From NCBI RefSeq assembly GCF_010501095.1, contig NZ_QVMP01000007.1, positions 74,492 through 138,491 of the forward strand: a stretch of 64,000 bases of DNA, in the 5' to 3' direction. The notes under the pieces are model-generated. The model made no database searches. It saw nothing but the letters and a program-made list of their open reading frames with translations, and had not been told where the DNA came from. Of the stretch, positions 19,467 through 28,674 are shown piece after piece. Numbering within the stretch: position 1 is the first letter of the stretch; each line of letters opens with the position of its first letter. The position numbers and the translations under genes were made by a program. Source of the stretch: Dysgonomonas sp. 520. GTDB taxonomy: Bacteria; Bacteroidota; Bacteroidia; Bacteroidales; Dysgonomonadaceae.

Positions 19467-20150
19467 TTATTTAGAAATCTTCACCTCATTCATCAAACCA
19501 TCTTCGCATTTGATAATACGACCCGGATATTTCTGCACAATCGCATAATTGTGAGTCGACATGATCACTGTGGTTCCGTCTATTGTAGATATTTGGTGAA
19601 GCAGTTCCACAATCTGATTTCCTGTTTCCGGATCGAGGTTACCGGTGGGTTCATCCGCTAAAATTATTTTAGGAGAATTGAGCAACGCCCGTGCAATAAC
19701 TATCCGTTGTTGCTCTCCACCCGAAAGCTCGTGCGGCATTTTGTAGCCTTTATTTTGCATGCCAACCTGCGTCAGCACTTCATCTATACGTATCTTTATC
19801 AACTCTTTGTTCTTCCAGCCAGTTGCACGAAGCACAAACTCCAGATTCTTTTCAGCCGTGCGGTCGATAAGCAATTGAAAATCCTGAAACACAATTCCTA
19901 CCTTTCTTCTCAAATACGGTATCTGTTTGTTTTTCAGGCTATCTAGTTGGTATTCTAAGATCGAAGCCTCACCACTTTCAATTGGAATTTCGTGATAAAG
20001 GCTTTTCAGGAACGTACTTTTTCCCGAACCCACTTTACCTATCAGATACACAAAATCACCTTCTGCAATTTTTACATTGATATCCTGAAGGATGATATTT
20101 CTATCCCGGCTAAGTGAAACACCACTATATTCAACAATCACATTATCCAT
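19467..20150 (-). CDS. ftsE: Cell-division ABC ATPase FtsE-like
   Basis: 227 aa, one ABC ATPase domain: Walker [11 protein letters not shown]-loop [10 protein letters not shown], signature LSGGEQQR, Walker [14 protein letters not shown]-loop STHNY. Order and spacing match FtsE, which pairs with the membrane protein FtsX to couple division with peptidoglycan hydrolase control. No ftsX is adjacent; instead the gene lies 5 bp after hisIE. A LolD-like exporter ATPase is the main alternative. Confidence 0.8.
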   Translation of the reverse strand: MDNVIVEYSGVSLSRDRNIILQDINVKIAEGDFVYLIGKVGSGKSTFLKSLYHEIPIESGEASILEYQLDSLKNKQIPYLRRKVGIVFQDFQLLIDRTAEKNLEFVLRATGWKNKELIKIRIDEVLTQVGMQNKGYKMPHELSGGEQQRIVIARALLNSPKIILADEPTGNLDPETGNQIVELLHQISTIDGTTVIMSTHNYAIVQKYPGRIIKCEDGLMNEVKISK

Positions 20151-20155
20151 GACTA

Positions 20156-20752
20156 TTATTTTTTATGTCTTTTCTGCAATTCCCTCGACAAATCTTCTAT
20201 GCTCAAACCCTTTGAGGTCAATAAAACAATTAAGTGATAAATCATATCGGCAGACTCATACACAAGTCTTTCATCCGAACCGTTACAGGCTTCAATAACC
20301 GATTCTATGGCTTCTTCTCCCACTTTCTGAGCCATGCGGTTTACTCCCGACTGGAAAAGAGATGTGGTATAAGAACCCTCCGGCATTTCTTTGTAACGCT
20401 TTTCTATGAATTGCTGTAAATACTTGAAAAACAAGATATCTTCTTTATTTTCCTCCCCAAAACAAGTATCCTCACCTGTGTGGCAGACGGGACCAACAGG
20501 ATTAACCTTTATCAACAAAGTATCATGATCGCAGTCGTCCTTTATGCTAATCACATTCAGGAAGTTACCGCTTTCTTCTCCTTTTGTCCACAAGCGGTTC
20601 TTGGTACGGCTGAAGAACGTAACTTTCCCGGTTTCATGTGTTTTGGCCAACGATTCTTCGTTCATATAGCCCAACATCAATACTTTATTCGTTTCATTGT
20701 CTTGAATAATTGCGGGAATCAACCCTCCTGTTTTTTCAAAATCCAGATTCAC
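20156..20752 (-). CDS. hisIE: Bifunctional phosphoribosyl-AMP cyclohydrolase / phosphoribosyl-ATP pyrophosphatase
   Basis: 198 aa, fusion of HisI (N-terminal, about 1-110) and HisE (C-terminal). The HisI part has LGYMNEESL, FFSRTKNRLWTKGE and the zinc/substrate residues in DDCDHDTLL and GPVCHTGEDTCFGE. The HisE part has QKVGEEAIESVIEA and ESADMIYHLIVLL. It performs steps 2 and 3 of histidine synthesis. 51 bp separate it from hisF. Confidence 0.95.
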   Translation of the reverse strand: MNLDFEKTGGLIPAIIQDNETNKVLMLGYMNEESLAKTHETGKVTFFSRTKNRLWTKGEESGNFLNVISIKDDCDHDTLLIKVNPVGPVCHTGEDTCFGEENKEDILFFKYLQQFIEKRYKEMPEGSYTTSLFQSGVNRMAQKVGEEAIESVIEACNGSDERLVYESADMIYHLIVLLTSKGLSIEDLSRELQKRHKK

Positions 20753-20803
20753 TTTGTTTAATTATAAATTATGAGTTATAAATTATTATCTCTTTGATGA
20801 TTG

Positions 20804-21556
20804 CTATCGCATATTTATCTTTTCCTGACGAAGATAGCTTTTTAAATCGGCAATCGCAATTTCTCCAAAATGGAAAACACTGGCAGCCAATGCCGCATCA
20901 GCTTTCCCTTGTTCAAAAACATCTCTGAAATGCTCCATACTCCCGGCTCCTCCTGATGCTATAATTGGAATATTCAACAACTCGGAAAGCTGTGCCAACG
21001 CCTCATTAGCATAACCTTCTTTCACTCCGTCATGATCCATGCTTGTGAAAAGAATTTCGCCTGCACCTCTGTCTTGCGCTTCTTTTGCCCAAGTGAATAA
21101 TTCTTTGTCTGTTAAATTTCTTCCTCCACTGGTATAGCACATCCATTTGTCTCCATCAAATTTAGCATCTATCGCACACACACATACTTGCGAACCAAAA
21201 TTTTGTGCTATCTGATCAATAATCAGCGGATTACGTATTGCAGTAGAATTTACTGAAACCTTGTCTGCACCGGCATTCAACAATCTGTCAACGTCTTGCA
21301 ACTCGTTGATTCCCCCTCCCACAGTGAAAGGAATATTAATATTCAGGGCAATACGTTTCACCAAATCAGTAAACGTTTTTCTCCCCTCAAAAGTTGCCGT
21401 AATATCAAGAAAAACAAGCTCGTCGGCTCCCTCTTTGCTGTACTTCATCCCCAATTCAACAGGGTCGCCCGCATTACGGAGGTTTTCGAAATTGATTCCT
21501 TTCACTGTTGTTCCGTCTTTTATGTCAAGACAGGGTATAATTCTTTTCGCCAACAT
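20804..21556 (-). CDS. hisF: Imidazole glycerol phosphate synthase, cyclase subunit
   Basis: A 250-aa TIM barrel. [14 protein letters not shown] holds the first catalytic Asp, CAIDAKFDG the second (near 130), and the phosphate sites are VGGGI and ASGGAG. With HisH it converts PRFAR and ammonia to IGP and AICAR. The leader just upstream of its start consists of 7-bp tandem repeats (see 21566-21600). Confidence 0.96.
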   Translation of the reverse strand: MLAKRIIPCLDIKDGTTVKGINFENLRNAGDPVELGMKYSKEGADELVFLDITATFEGRKTFTDLVKRIALNINIPFTVGGGINELQDVDRLLNAGADKVSVNSTAIRNPLIIDQIAQNFGSQVCVCAIDAKFDGDKWMCYTSGGRNLTDKELFTWAKEAQDRGAGEILFTSMDHDGVKEGYANEALAQLSELLNIPIIASGGAGSMEHFRDVFEQGKADAALAASVFHFGEIAIADLKSYLRQEKINMR

Positions 21557-21565
21557 AGCAATTTA

Positions 21566-21600
21566 AGTTATGAGTTATGAGTTATAAGTTATAAGTCATT
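21566..21600. repeat. 7-bp tandem repeat AGTTATR
   Basis: Four units of AGTTATG/AGTTATA in a row plus a degenerate fifth, in the 72-bp hisA-hisF spacer. A shorter relative (ATGAGTTATAAATTA) lies in the hisF-hisIE spacer near 20768. Confidence 0.8.
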
Positions 21601-21628
21601 TGAAAAAATCACACTTAAAACTTACTAC

Positions 21629-22345
21629 TTACAACTTTGATAATTCTTCTAACGTTATTCTATTTTCATAAATAGCTTTACCCAGTATAACAGCAGGAAT
21701 ATTAGCTTCTTCCAAATCAAGAATATCTTGCATACAGCTAACACCACCACTGGCAATCAAATATAAAGACGGGTAATGAGACAAAATCTCTTTATACAGA
21801 TCGACGGAAGTTCCGGCCAACATACCGTCTTTCGATATGTCGGTGCATACCACCTTGCTGATCCCTTTATTCTTATATTCTCCTATAAACGGAATTATAT
21901 CTACGGATGTTGATTCTTGCCAACCCGATACCGCTATTTTATGATCTTTACAGTCTGCACCCAATATTATTTTATCACCTCCGTATTTTTCCACCCAACT
22001 GAGAAACAAATCCTTATCCTTGATAGCTATGCTTCCTCCGGTAACCATTGAAGCTCCCGACGAAAAGGCGGCTTCAATATCTTCATCCGATTGTATGCCT
22101 CCACCAAAATCTATAATTAATGATGTTTGTGAAGCTATCTGTTCCAGCACTTTACGATTTACTATGTGCTTTGCCTTTGCTCCATCCAGATCGACAAGAT
22201 GCAACCGTCTGATTCCCGCTCCCTCAAACATTTTAGCGACTTCGACAGGGTTTTCGTTGTATACCTTTTTTTCGTTATAATCACCTTGCGACAAGCGTAC
22301 GCACTTGGCATCAATAATATCAATGGCGGGTATTATTTCAATCAT
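21629..22345 (-). CDS. hisA: Phosphoribosyl-formimino-AICAR-P isomerase (ProFAR isomerase)
   Basis: A 238-aa TIM barrel paralogous to His[20 protein letters not shown] has the catalytic Asp near 8, [12 protein letters not shown] the second near 130, with phosphate loops DFGGGIQ and ASGGVS. It performs the fourth reaction of histidine synthesis. Its start overlaps the hisH stop by 4 bp. Confidence 0.95.
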   Translation of the reverse strand: MIEIIPAIDIIDAKCVRLSQGDYNEKKVYNENPVEVAKMFEGAGIRRLHLVDLDGAKAKHIVNRKVLEQIASQTSLIIDFGGGIQSDEDIEAAFSSGASMVTGGSIAIKDKDLFLSWVEKYGGDKIILGADCKDHKIAVSGWQESTSVDIIPFIGEYKNKGISKVVCTDISKDGMLAGTSVDLYKEILSHYPSLYLIASGGVSCMQDILDLEEANIPAVILGKAIYENRITLEELSKL

Positions 22346-22935
22346 AGCTTTAAGAAATTTGTGAGGATTCTCTCACCAACAGAGCCACTTTTTTCCGGGT
22401 GAAACTGGGTAGCATAAAAATTGTCTTTATGCAAAGATGCGCTAAAAGGCAATATGTAATCGGTTGTTGCAACCGTATATTCATTCAGAGGAACATAAAA
22501 CCCATGAACAAAATAAACGTATTCATTCTCAAGAGACGGATCAAATAATGGCTGTTTTACATCAGTTATATTATTCCAACCCATGTGGGGAATTTTATCT
22601 TCATGCTTTTGAGAAACAAATCGTTTCACATCCACATCAAAGATGTTCAAGCAATTGGCATTTCCCTCTTCCGAGTGTCGGCACATCAGTTGCATTCCCA
22701 AACAAATGCCCAAAACGGGTTGTTCCAGATTTTTAATCACATCACTCAAACCCGATTCGTTCAGGTATTTCATTGTAGTGCTAGCCTCTCCTACTCCGGG
22801 AAATATCACTTTATCAGCCTGTTGTATCAGATTCTTGTCATCCGTTACGGTTGCTTCTATTCCCAATCGTTTCAAAGCAGAATCGACGGAAAAAATATTC
22901 CCTGCATTGTATTTTATAATTGCTATTTTTTCCAT
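22342..22935 (-). CDS. hisH: Imidazole glycerol phosphate synthase, glutamine amidotransferase subunit
   Basis: A 197-aa class I glutaminase. The nucleophile Cys is in [10 protein letters not shown] near residue 79, and the His/Glu pair in QFHPEKSG near 179. The oxyanion and start regions ([18 protein letters not shown]) are intact. It supplies ammonia to HisF. It begins 9 bp after the thioredoxin gene. Confidence 0.95.
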   Translation of the reverse strand: MEKIAIIKYNAGNIFSVDSALKRLGIEATVTDDKNLIQQADKVIFPGVGEASTTMKYLNESGLSDVIKNLEQPVLGICLGMQLMCRHSEEGNANCLNIFDVDVKRFVSQKHEDKIPHMGWNNITDVKQPLFDPSLENEYVYFVHGFYVPLNEYTVATTDYILPFSASLHKDNFYATQFHPEKSGSVGERILTNFLKL

Positions 22936-22944
22936 TTTTGTAAG

Positions 22945-23472
22945 TTAATCTGCGAGCAAATTGTCGATAACTTTAACCATCTCCTGAAATTCCGTCGGAT
23001 TATATAATCGTGTCAACATCACTATTTTTCCGTCTTTATCTATAATGACATTTCTGGTAATACCTGCTTCACGCTCTGCATATAATTCAAATATACCTGC
23101 TTTAGGATCGAGTCCGATAGGATAAGTAACTCCCGTTTTCTTTGCGAAAGCCAAAATTGTTTCAACCGGCTCGTCCCTGTCGATACCATACAAGGCAAAT
23201 CCCTCATTATCTTTATGTTTTTGCCATATATCAGACTCTATAAAAGGCATCTCTTTACGGCAAACTCCGCACCAACTAGCTGTAAACTGCAACATAACCA
23301 CCTTTCCTTTCAATTCGGATAGCTTTATCTTGCTGCCATCAGGCAATGCCATTTCAAAATCAGGAGCAAAATCTCCAACTTTTACTTTAAATTGTGTTTC
23401 ATTTTCTTCTTCCTGAGCTAACACACAAGCTGAAAATAAAACTGTTACTATGATTAAAAGAATTTTTTTCAT
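22945..23472 (-). CDS. TlpA/ResA-like thioredoxin-fold protein, exported
   Basis: 175 aa from the chosen start. The N-terminus MKKILLIIVTVLFSACVLAQ is an export signal; Cys16 could be a lipobox, though FSAC is atypical, so a plain signal peptide cleaved after AQ is equally likely. The redundant thioredoxin-fold domain has the redox pair WCGVC in QFTASWCGVCRKE. A periplasmic thiol-disulfide reductase role is inferred. An upstream in-frame start adds 31 codons, but the ATG at 23470-23472 overlaps the VanZ-like stop by 4 bp, a typical coupling. Confidence 0.85.
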   Translation of the reverse strand: MKKILLIIVTVLFSACVLAQEEENETQFKVKVGDFAPDFEMALPDGSKIKLSELKGKVVMLQFTASWCGVCRKEMPFIESDIWQKHKDNEGFALYGIDRDEPVETILAFAKKTGVTYPIGLDPKAGIFELYAEREAGITRNVIIDKDGKIVMLTRLYNPTEFQEMVKVIDNLLAD

Positions 23473-23903
23473 ACTGCATACTTTTTTAGTAAATACTTCC
23501 TGAAATAAAAGGCAATTGGCAGAGCTGCTATCGAGCCTAAGGTATCGGCCATAAAATCGTACCAATCACCTGCACGGGGAGGAAAATAATAATGTTGCAC
23601 CAACTCTATCAAACCTCCGTAAATAACCGGTAATAAGAAAGCCCCGATAATCAGTTTATACACATTGGCTTGCCCTTTTTTGTTCCATATATAATTCACT
23701 GCCGCTGCTCCTGATAGTCCGAAATACATACAAAAATGCACAAGTTTGTCCATTGGTATGAAAAATTCGACCCCGATATCCGGCACATCGTCCGGTGGAA
23801 TAAGGCAACACAGGTAGAAAATCACCAATGCGATTATTACCGGAACATAGCTGTGTTTAAAAAATCGTAATATCATAAGCAATAAAAAGCTACCCTTTTT
23901 CAT
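23469..23903 (-). CDS. VanZ-like membrane protein
   Basis: 144 aa with four predicted membrane helices. DKLVHFCMYFGLSG and the YGGLIELVQ...RAGDWYDFMADTLGS block match the VanZ-like family. Function is unclear; in some bacteria it relates to teicoplanin resistance, but most members are uncharacterised. The annotated ATG at 23903 falls in the loop of the pheT terminator hairpin; the Met10 codon at 23874-23876 is a credible alternative start giving 135 aa. Confidence 0.8.
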   Translation of the reverse strand: MKKGSFLLLMILRFFKHSYVPVIIALVIFYLCCLIPPDDVPDIGVEFFIPMDKLVHFCMYFGLSGAAAVNYIWNKKGQANVYKLIIGAFLLPVIYGGLIELVQHYYFPPRAGDWYDFMADTLGSIAALPIAFYFRKYLLKKYAV

Positions 23904-23918
23904 TTAGAGTAGCTTTTC
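23884..23918 (-). terminator. Hairpin between pheT and the VanZ-like gene
   Basis: Stem AAAAGCTAC (23885-23893) / GTAGCTTTT (23909-23917), followed on the - strand by a T-rich stretch. It lies 15 bp after the pheT stop and its loop contains the first ATG of the VanZ-like gene. Confidence 0.7.
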
Positions 23919-23931
23919 TTTATTATAAGAA

Positions 23932-26391
23932 CTATCTCAATTGTGCCCCAAGCTCTTTTTCGAGAGACGATTGTATTTTTTTCATTATCGAATCTATCTG
24001 ATTGTCTGTCAAAGTCTTTTCGTTATCCTGCAAAACAAAATTCACAGCATAAGACTTTTTACCTTCAGGCAGATTCTTGCCTTCATAAACATCGAACAAC
24101 GAAACTTCCTTCAACAGTTTCTTTTCCGATTTATAAGCAATTTGTTCTATCTGTTCAAAAAGAACGTTTTTATCTAAAAGCAGTGCCAAATCACGTTTCA
24201 CAGCCGGATATTTAGATATCTCCTTGTACGTAACCTGATGTTTTCTAGTTTCTTTCATCAAGGCATTCCAATTCAATTCGGCAAAATAAACATCCGTGTT
24301 AATGTCTGTTTGCTTCAAGTGTTTTTTGGCTACAATACCAATCGAACCAAGAACACGGTTACGTGTTTTTATTGTCAACGCAGCACTGTATATGTCATTC
24401 GAAAGGTGCTCATACTCAAACTGTTTAGATGACAATCCCAAACGAAGCATAAGGTTTTCGACATAAGCTTTCAATTGATATATCGACATCTTCTCGTTGG
24501 TTGCAGCCCAACTGTTATGCACCTTATCGCCACACAGCCACAAGGCTAGATGATACTCTTCCGAATATTCTTTTAATGTCTCACCTTCAACACGTTTACT
24601 GGCATCGTAATAGTAACAGTTACCAAACTCGTAGAACATCAGGTCGCTGTTTTTCCTGTTCCTGTTATAGGCAATGCTTTCAAGACCTCCGAAAAGAAGA
24701 GTCTGACGCATCACATTCAGGTCGGTACTCAACGGATTCAGCAAACGTACACAATGAACTTCCGGATATGACTTCAAATCGGTATAATATGCCTCTTTTG
24801 TCAACGAATTGTTCATTATTTCATAGAATCCGGCACCGGTCAGTTGCTCGGATATCAAATCTTGCATATCATTGCTCCTGTCTGTAAGTGTTTGATACGA
24901 CAGGTTCGATTTCACAGAATCGATCGTTTCCACATTATTGTATCCGTAAATGCGCAGAATGTCTTCAATTACATCCACATCACGGGTAACGTCAACCCTG
25001 TATTTAGGAATACAGATCGTCAATGTATCTTCTTTTTCGCTAAGGATTTCAATTTCCAGACTAGCCAATATTGACTTAACTGTTTCTTTATCAATATTCT
25101 TTCCGATCAAAGAGTTTATCTTGTTATATGACAAGTCAACTACGGGACTTTCTATTTTTTGAGGATAAACATCCTGAATTTCTCCAACTACTTCTCCTCC
25201 TGCAACTTGCTGAATCAGGAGAGCCGCATGTTTCATCACATATATTGTGTCGTTAGGATCGCAACCTCGCTCGAAACGAAAAGATGAATCGGTATTCAGA
25301 CCATGCCTGCGAGCTGTTTTGCGTATCCATGTCGGATTAAAATAGGCACACTCAAGAAATACATTTTTAGTTTCCTCTGTCACACCCGACTTTAAGCCGC
25401 CAAATACACCGCCAATGCACATACCCTCTTTGTCGTTGCATATCATCAGGTCTTTGTCGCTCAATGTACGCTCAACTTCGTCCAATGTTGTGAATTTAGT
25501 TCCTTCGGGAAGTGTTTTTACAATTACCACTCCGCCCGAAATATAGTCCATATCGAAGGCATGAAGAGGATGCCCCATTTCGTGAAGCACAAAGTTGGTC
25601 ACATCCACCACATTATTGATAGGGCGTAAACCAATAAGTGTTAATCTATCTTTCAACCAGTCGGGACTTTCCTTAACGGTCACATTTTTAATTGTAACAC
25701 CTGCATATCGTGGACATGCTTCCGCATTCTCTACCTTTACGGTTATTCCTTTTTGAGAAGCATCGGTCTTAAAATTATCCACCTCAGGCTTTTTCAATTC
25801 CGATGGTTTGCCATTTTGCTTTAAATAAGCTGCCAAATCACGCGCAACGCCATAGTGAGACGAAGCGTCTACACGGTTCGGAGTTATATCAACTTCAAGA
25901 ATATAATCGCTTTTTATATTGTAATAATCCTTGGCTAAAGTTCCCACTTTTGTGTCAGCCGGTAACACAATAATACCCGCATGGCTTGTACCAAGACCTA
26001 TTTCATCTTCGGCACATATCATTCCGAACGATTCTTCGCCACGGATCTTCGATTTTTTTATTTTGAACGGCTCATCACCCGAGTAAAGCGTTGTGCCCAC
26101 CAATGCAACAATCACCTTCTGACCTGCCGCTACGTTAGGAGCTCCACACACTATTTTCAGAGGTTCGCCTTGCCCCACATCAACCGTAGTGAGGTGAAGA
26201 TGATCGGAATCGGGATGATCTACACATGTCAAAACCTCTCCCACTACAAGGCCTTCCAGTCCACCTTTTATAGTTTGTATTTCTTCAAAACCACCTGTTT
26301 CCAATCCAATTGAAGTTAGTGCATCAGACAGTTTTTCGGGCGACAAATCGAAATCAATGTAATCTTTTAACCAGTTGTATGAAATATTCAT
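23932..26391 (-). CDS. pheT: Phenylalanyl-tRNA synthetase beta subunit
   Basis: 819 aa, full length for bacterial PheT. From the N-terminus: MNISYNWLKDYIDFDLSPE, the EMAP/OB tRNA-binding domain (about 40-150, with HPDSDHLHLTTVDVG), the B3/4 editing domain (HPLHAFDMDYI), the B5 domain, the synthetase-like core, and the C-terminal FDX-ACB anticodon domain (KYPAVKRDLALLLD). The alpha subunit is not in the window, as is usual for this phylum. Confidence 0.96.
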   Translation of the reverse strand: MNISYNWLKDYIDFDLSPEKLSDALTSIGLETGGFEEIQTIKGGLEGLVVGEVLTCVDHPDSDHLHLTTVDVGQGEPLKIVCGAPNVAAGQKVIVALVGTTLYSGDEPFKIKKSKIRGEESFGMICAEDEIGLGTSHAGIIVLPADTKVGTLAKDYYNIKSDYILEVDITPNRVDASSHYGVARDLAAYLKQNGKPSELKKPEVDNFKTDASQKGITVKVENAEACPRYAGVTIKNVTVKESPDWLKDRLTLIGLRPINNVVDVTNFVLHEMGHPLHAFDMDYISGGVVIVKTLPEGTKFTTLDEVERTLSDKDLMICNDKEGMCIGGVFGGLKSGVTEETKNVFLECAYFNPTWIRKTARRHGLNTDSSFRFERGCDPNDTIYVMKHAALLIQQVAGGEVVGEIQDVYPQKIESPVVDLSYNKINSLIGKNIDKETVKSILASLEIEILSEKEDTLTICIPKYRVDVTRDVDVIEDILRIYGYNNVETIDSVKSNLSYQTLTDRSNDMQDLISEQLTGAGFYEIMNNSLTKEAYYTDLKSYPEVHCVRLLNPLSTDLNVMRQTLLFGGLESIAYNRNRKNSDLMFYEFGNCYYYDASKRVEGETLKEYSEEYHLALWLCGDKVHNSWAATNEKMSIYQLKAYVENLMLRLGLSSKQFEYEHLSNDIYSAALTIKTRNRVLGSIGIVAKKHLKQTDINTDVYFAELNWNALMKETRKHQVTYKEISKYPAVKRDLALLLDKNVLFEQIEQIAYKSEKKLLKEVSLFDVYEGKNLPEGKKSYAVNFVLQDNEKTLTDNQIDSIMKKIQSSLEKELGAQLR

Positions 26392-26408
26392 AATACGAAA
26401 ATTCTAAA

Positions 26409-26424
26409 CCTCTTGATCAAGAGG
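26409..26424. promoter_or_regulatory. 16-bp perfect palindrome upstream of pheT
   Basis: CCTCTTGATCAAGAGG lies 17 bp before the pheT start codon. It could be an operator, a small 5' UTR hairpin, or a terminator for something to the right. Role unknown. Confidence 0.45.
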
Positions 26425-26648
26425 TATTTATATTATAATTCTTTATTTGTTTCTAAATTCCGCCAAAAATACGAAATTTTATTCGTTCTCTGAAAAAAAA
26501 GTAGAGATTAAGTCTATTTTTAAATTTTAATTAAAATGTTAAAAACGAGGTGTTAGATAAAATCTATATCTAGGCTTGTTTCGCTTTCCAGCAAAGGATT
26601 TCAAATTTTCACATTTGATAAATTTAAGCACTCGTAAAACTTTTTAGT

Positions 26649-26679
26649 TTTGTCGTTGTTTGATTCTTATGTAAATTTG
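26649..26679 (+). promoter_or_regulatory. Promoter of the thioredoxin-like gene at 26808
   Basis: TTTG (26649-26652), 19 bp, TAAATTTG (26672-26679): a full match to the Bacteroidota consensus. The leader of about 120 nt contains the hairpin TTTTCCGA-GAA-TCGGAAAA (26728-26746). The remaining part of the gap 26425-26648 is AT-rich and shows nothing else. Confidence 0.75.
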
Positions 26680-26807
26680 CTGCGTTTTAATAGAAAACGT
26701 ACTTTGATTCTAAGCGTAGAGTCGAGTTTTTCCGAGAATCGGAAAAGTCTTAACTGACGATTGCGAAACGTGATTTAAGGCTTTAGTACAAACCTAAAAA
26801 TTATTTT

Positions 26808-27299
26808 ATGAAGTATTTGAAGTATTTCTTGCTTGGAGGGATATTCCTGCTAGGATCGTCCTACACAACAAGAACTTCGGAGATTTCGGAAGGTATTAGT
26901 CCCGGAAATCTTATCCCCAATTTGAAAATAGAAAACAATTTGGGGCAAAAAATTGACCTCCACCAATTGAAAGGAGTTAAGGTATTAGTGAATTTTTGGG
27001 CTGCTTATGATGCAGAGTCCCGTATGAGAAACATTCAATTGTGGAACACTTTGAAAGGAGAGAATGAGCAAATTGTGCTAATATCTGTCTCTTTCGACGA
27101 AAGTAAATCTGTGTTTGAAAAAACACTCCTTGTTGATGGAATTGATAGCGAATATCAATTTTTAGACACAAAAGGCTCAGAGTCTGAAATTTACAAAAGA
27201 CATCGACTCGAAAAAGGTTTTAGAAACTACTTGATTGACGAAAATGGGGTTATCATCGCAAAGGATGTAACTGTAGAAAATTTAAAGACATTGTTGTAA
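26808..27299 (+). CDS. Thioredoxin-fold protein lacking the CXXC motif
   Basis: 163 aa with an N-terminal signal (MKYLKYFLLGGIFLLGSSY). The fold resembles TlpA/AhpC-TSA: PGNLIPNLKIENNLGQKIDL, LVNFWAAYDAESR, VLISVSFDES and NYLIDENGVIIAKD. At the redox-active position WCxxC it reads WAAYDAES, so no catalytic Cys exists, and the mature protein contains no Cys at all. A redox role is therefore unlikely; a binding or chaperone function is an inference. It has its own strong promoter, a long leader and a terminator, so it is monocistronic. Confidence 0.8.
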   Translation: MKYLKYFLLGGIFLLGSSYTTRTSEISEGISPGNLIPNLKIENNLGQKIDLHQLKGVKVLVNFWAAYDAESRMRNIQLWNTLKGENEQIVLISVSFDESKSVFEKTLLVDGIDSEYQFLDTKGSESEIYKRHRLEKGFRNYLIDENGVIIAKDVTVENLKTLL

Positions 27300-27324
27300 A
27301 AAAAACAAGTCTTGAAAAGATAAT

Positions 27325-27358
27325 GAAAAGATGGATTTTTAGAAGTCCATCTTTTTTT
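27325..27358 (+). terminator. Terminator of the thioredoxin-like gene
   Basis: Stem AAAAGATGGA / TCCATCTTTT with a 10-nt loop and a T-run, 26 bp after the stop. Confidence 0.88.
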
Positions 27359-27394
27359 GTTTGGTCAAATACGAAAGACACCGATTATATATAT

Positions 27395-27533
27395 GAAACC
27401 GTCTAGACTTTTTCGTTTTATTCAATTTTGTCATCCTGAGAGTATCGAAGGATCTGTTTTTTAGATGTTTCACTACGTTCAACATGACAAAAACTCAAAA
27501 ATTAAGTATAATTTAAAAAGTCTAGACGGTTTC
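27395..27533. repeat. MITE-like palindromic element, copy 2
   Basis: The reverse-oriented twin of 8033-8171. Its 19-bp terminal inverted repeats are perfect (GAAACCGTCTAGACTTTTT and complement). The flanks show TAT on both sides, a possible 3-bp target duplication. It lies just past the terminator of the preceding gene and before the yebC promoter. Confidence 0.87.
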
Positions 27534-27609
27534 TATGTCTAAAAGAGAAAATAACATCGGGCGAAAAAAAATTCGTCCCCACAAACTGTTTTTGTTTGAG
27601 GCTTTTTTA

Positions 27610-27617
27610 TACTTTTG
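27610..27617 (+). promoter_or_regulatory. -7 box for yebC
   Basis: TACTTTTG fits TAnnTTTG, 49 bp before the yebC start; several TTTG tetranucleotides lie upstream, none at ideal spacing. Confidence 0.5.
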
Positions 27618-27666
27618 TGTCCTGAAATAAAGAAATCTGTAAGATAATTATCATAAGTCGAAGTTT

Positions 27667-28389
27667 ATGGGAAGAGCATTTGAATATAGAAAAGCAACCA
27701 AAATGAAACGTTGGGGCAATATGGCCCGTGTTTTTACAAAATTAGGTAAACAGATTACAATCGCTACAAAAGACGGAGGACCCGACCCCGATACAAATCC
27801 TCGCCTACGTGTATTGATGCAGCAGGCCAAAAAGGAGAACATGCCTAAGGAAAATGTGGAGAGGGCTATAAAAAAAGCAACATCTAAAGAAGAAGCCGAC
27901 TTCAAAGAGGTTGTATATGAAGGATATGGACCTTTCGGGATAGCTATTGTTGTGGAAACTGCAACTGACAACCCTACCCGCACTGTGGCTAATGTGAGAA
28001 GCTATTTCAACAAACATGGAGGTTCGTTAGGTACTTCGGGAAGTTTGGAATTTATGTTCGATCATAAGTGTGTATTCAAAATTTCGGAAAAAGAAGGAAT
28101 ATCCCTCGACGATCTTGAATTGGAACTTATCGACTATGGTGTTGATGAAATAGAGCAAGACGAAGACGGAATCTTGTTGTACGGAGAATTTAAGTCGTAT
28201 TCGGAGATTCAAAAATATCTGGAAGACAATGGCTTCGAAATACATAGTGCCGAATTTGAACGTATTCCGCACGAACTGAAAGATGTGACAGAAGAACAAC
28301 GTACTCAGTTAAACAAACTTCTTGACAAATTTGATGATGACGAAGACGTGCAAAATGTCTTCCACAACATGAAACCGGAAGAAGAATAA
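27667..28389 (+). CDS. yebC: YebC/PmpR family regulator/translation factor
   Basis: 240 aa, cytoplasmic. MGRAFEYRKATKMKRWGNMARVFTKLGK and the block YEGYGPFGIAIVVETATDN identify the YebC/TACO1 family. These proteins were named as DNA-binding regulators; more recent work ties them to ribosomal synthesis of proline stretches and mitochondrial translation. The C-terminus is acidic (DDDEDVQNVFHNMKPEEE). Length is normal. Confidence 0.94.
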   Translation: MGRAFEYRKATKMKRWGNMARVFTKLGKQITIATKDGGPDPDTNPRLRVLMQQAKKENMPKENVERAIKKATSKEEADFKEVVYEGYGPFGIAIVVETATDNPTRTVANVRSYFNKHGGSLGTSGSLEFMFDHKCVFKISEKEGISLDDLELELIDYGVDEIEQDEDGILLYGEFKSYSEIQKYLEDNGFEIHSAEFERIPHELKDVTEEQRTQLNKLLDKFDDDEDVQNVFHNMKPEEE

Positions 28390-28409
28390 ATTTAATCATT
28401 TTGTAGACA

Positions 28410-28451
28410 AGTTACGAGTTACATGTTGTACAAAATATGTAACCCGTAACT
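28410..28451. repeat. Imperfect fold-back after yebC
   Basis: Arms AGTTACGAGTTACAT and ATGTAACCCGTAACT pair with one mismatch. No T-run follows, so it is not a classical terminator; it resembles the GTTAC/GTTAT-type spacer repeats seen near hisF. Confidence 0.55.
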
Positions 28452-28545
28452 GTTCCAAAAGACAAAGTAACTCGTAAAAAAGCAAAGATCGTCTTTCTTC
28501 ATATAAGAAAATTTTTACCGACACCGAAAACAAATTTGATAATTA

Positions 28546-28576
28546 TTTGTTTTAGAATATAAAAGTTATAATTTTG
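28546..28576 (+). promoter_or_regulatory. Promoter of the 59-aa small gene
   Basis: TTTG (28546-28549), 19 bp, TAATTTTG (28569-28576): full consensus match. The 5' UTR would be about 90 nt. Confidence 0.75.
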
Positions 28577-28674
28577 TAGAGCGGATAAAAGAATTTGCAA
28601 ATTAATGTAAATTATCATACTCGGTTTCTTAAAATAACTTTACACAACGGCTTTATTTATAAATAATAGTTACA

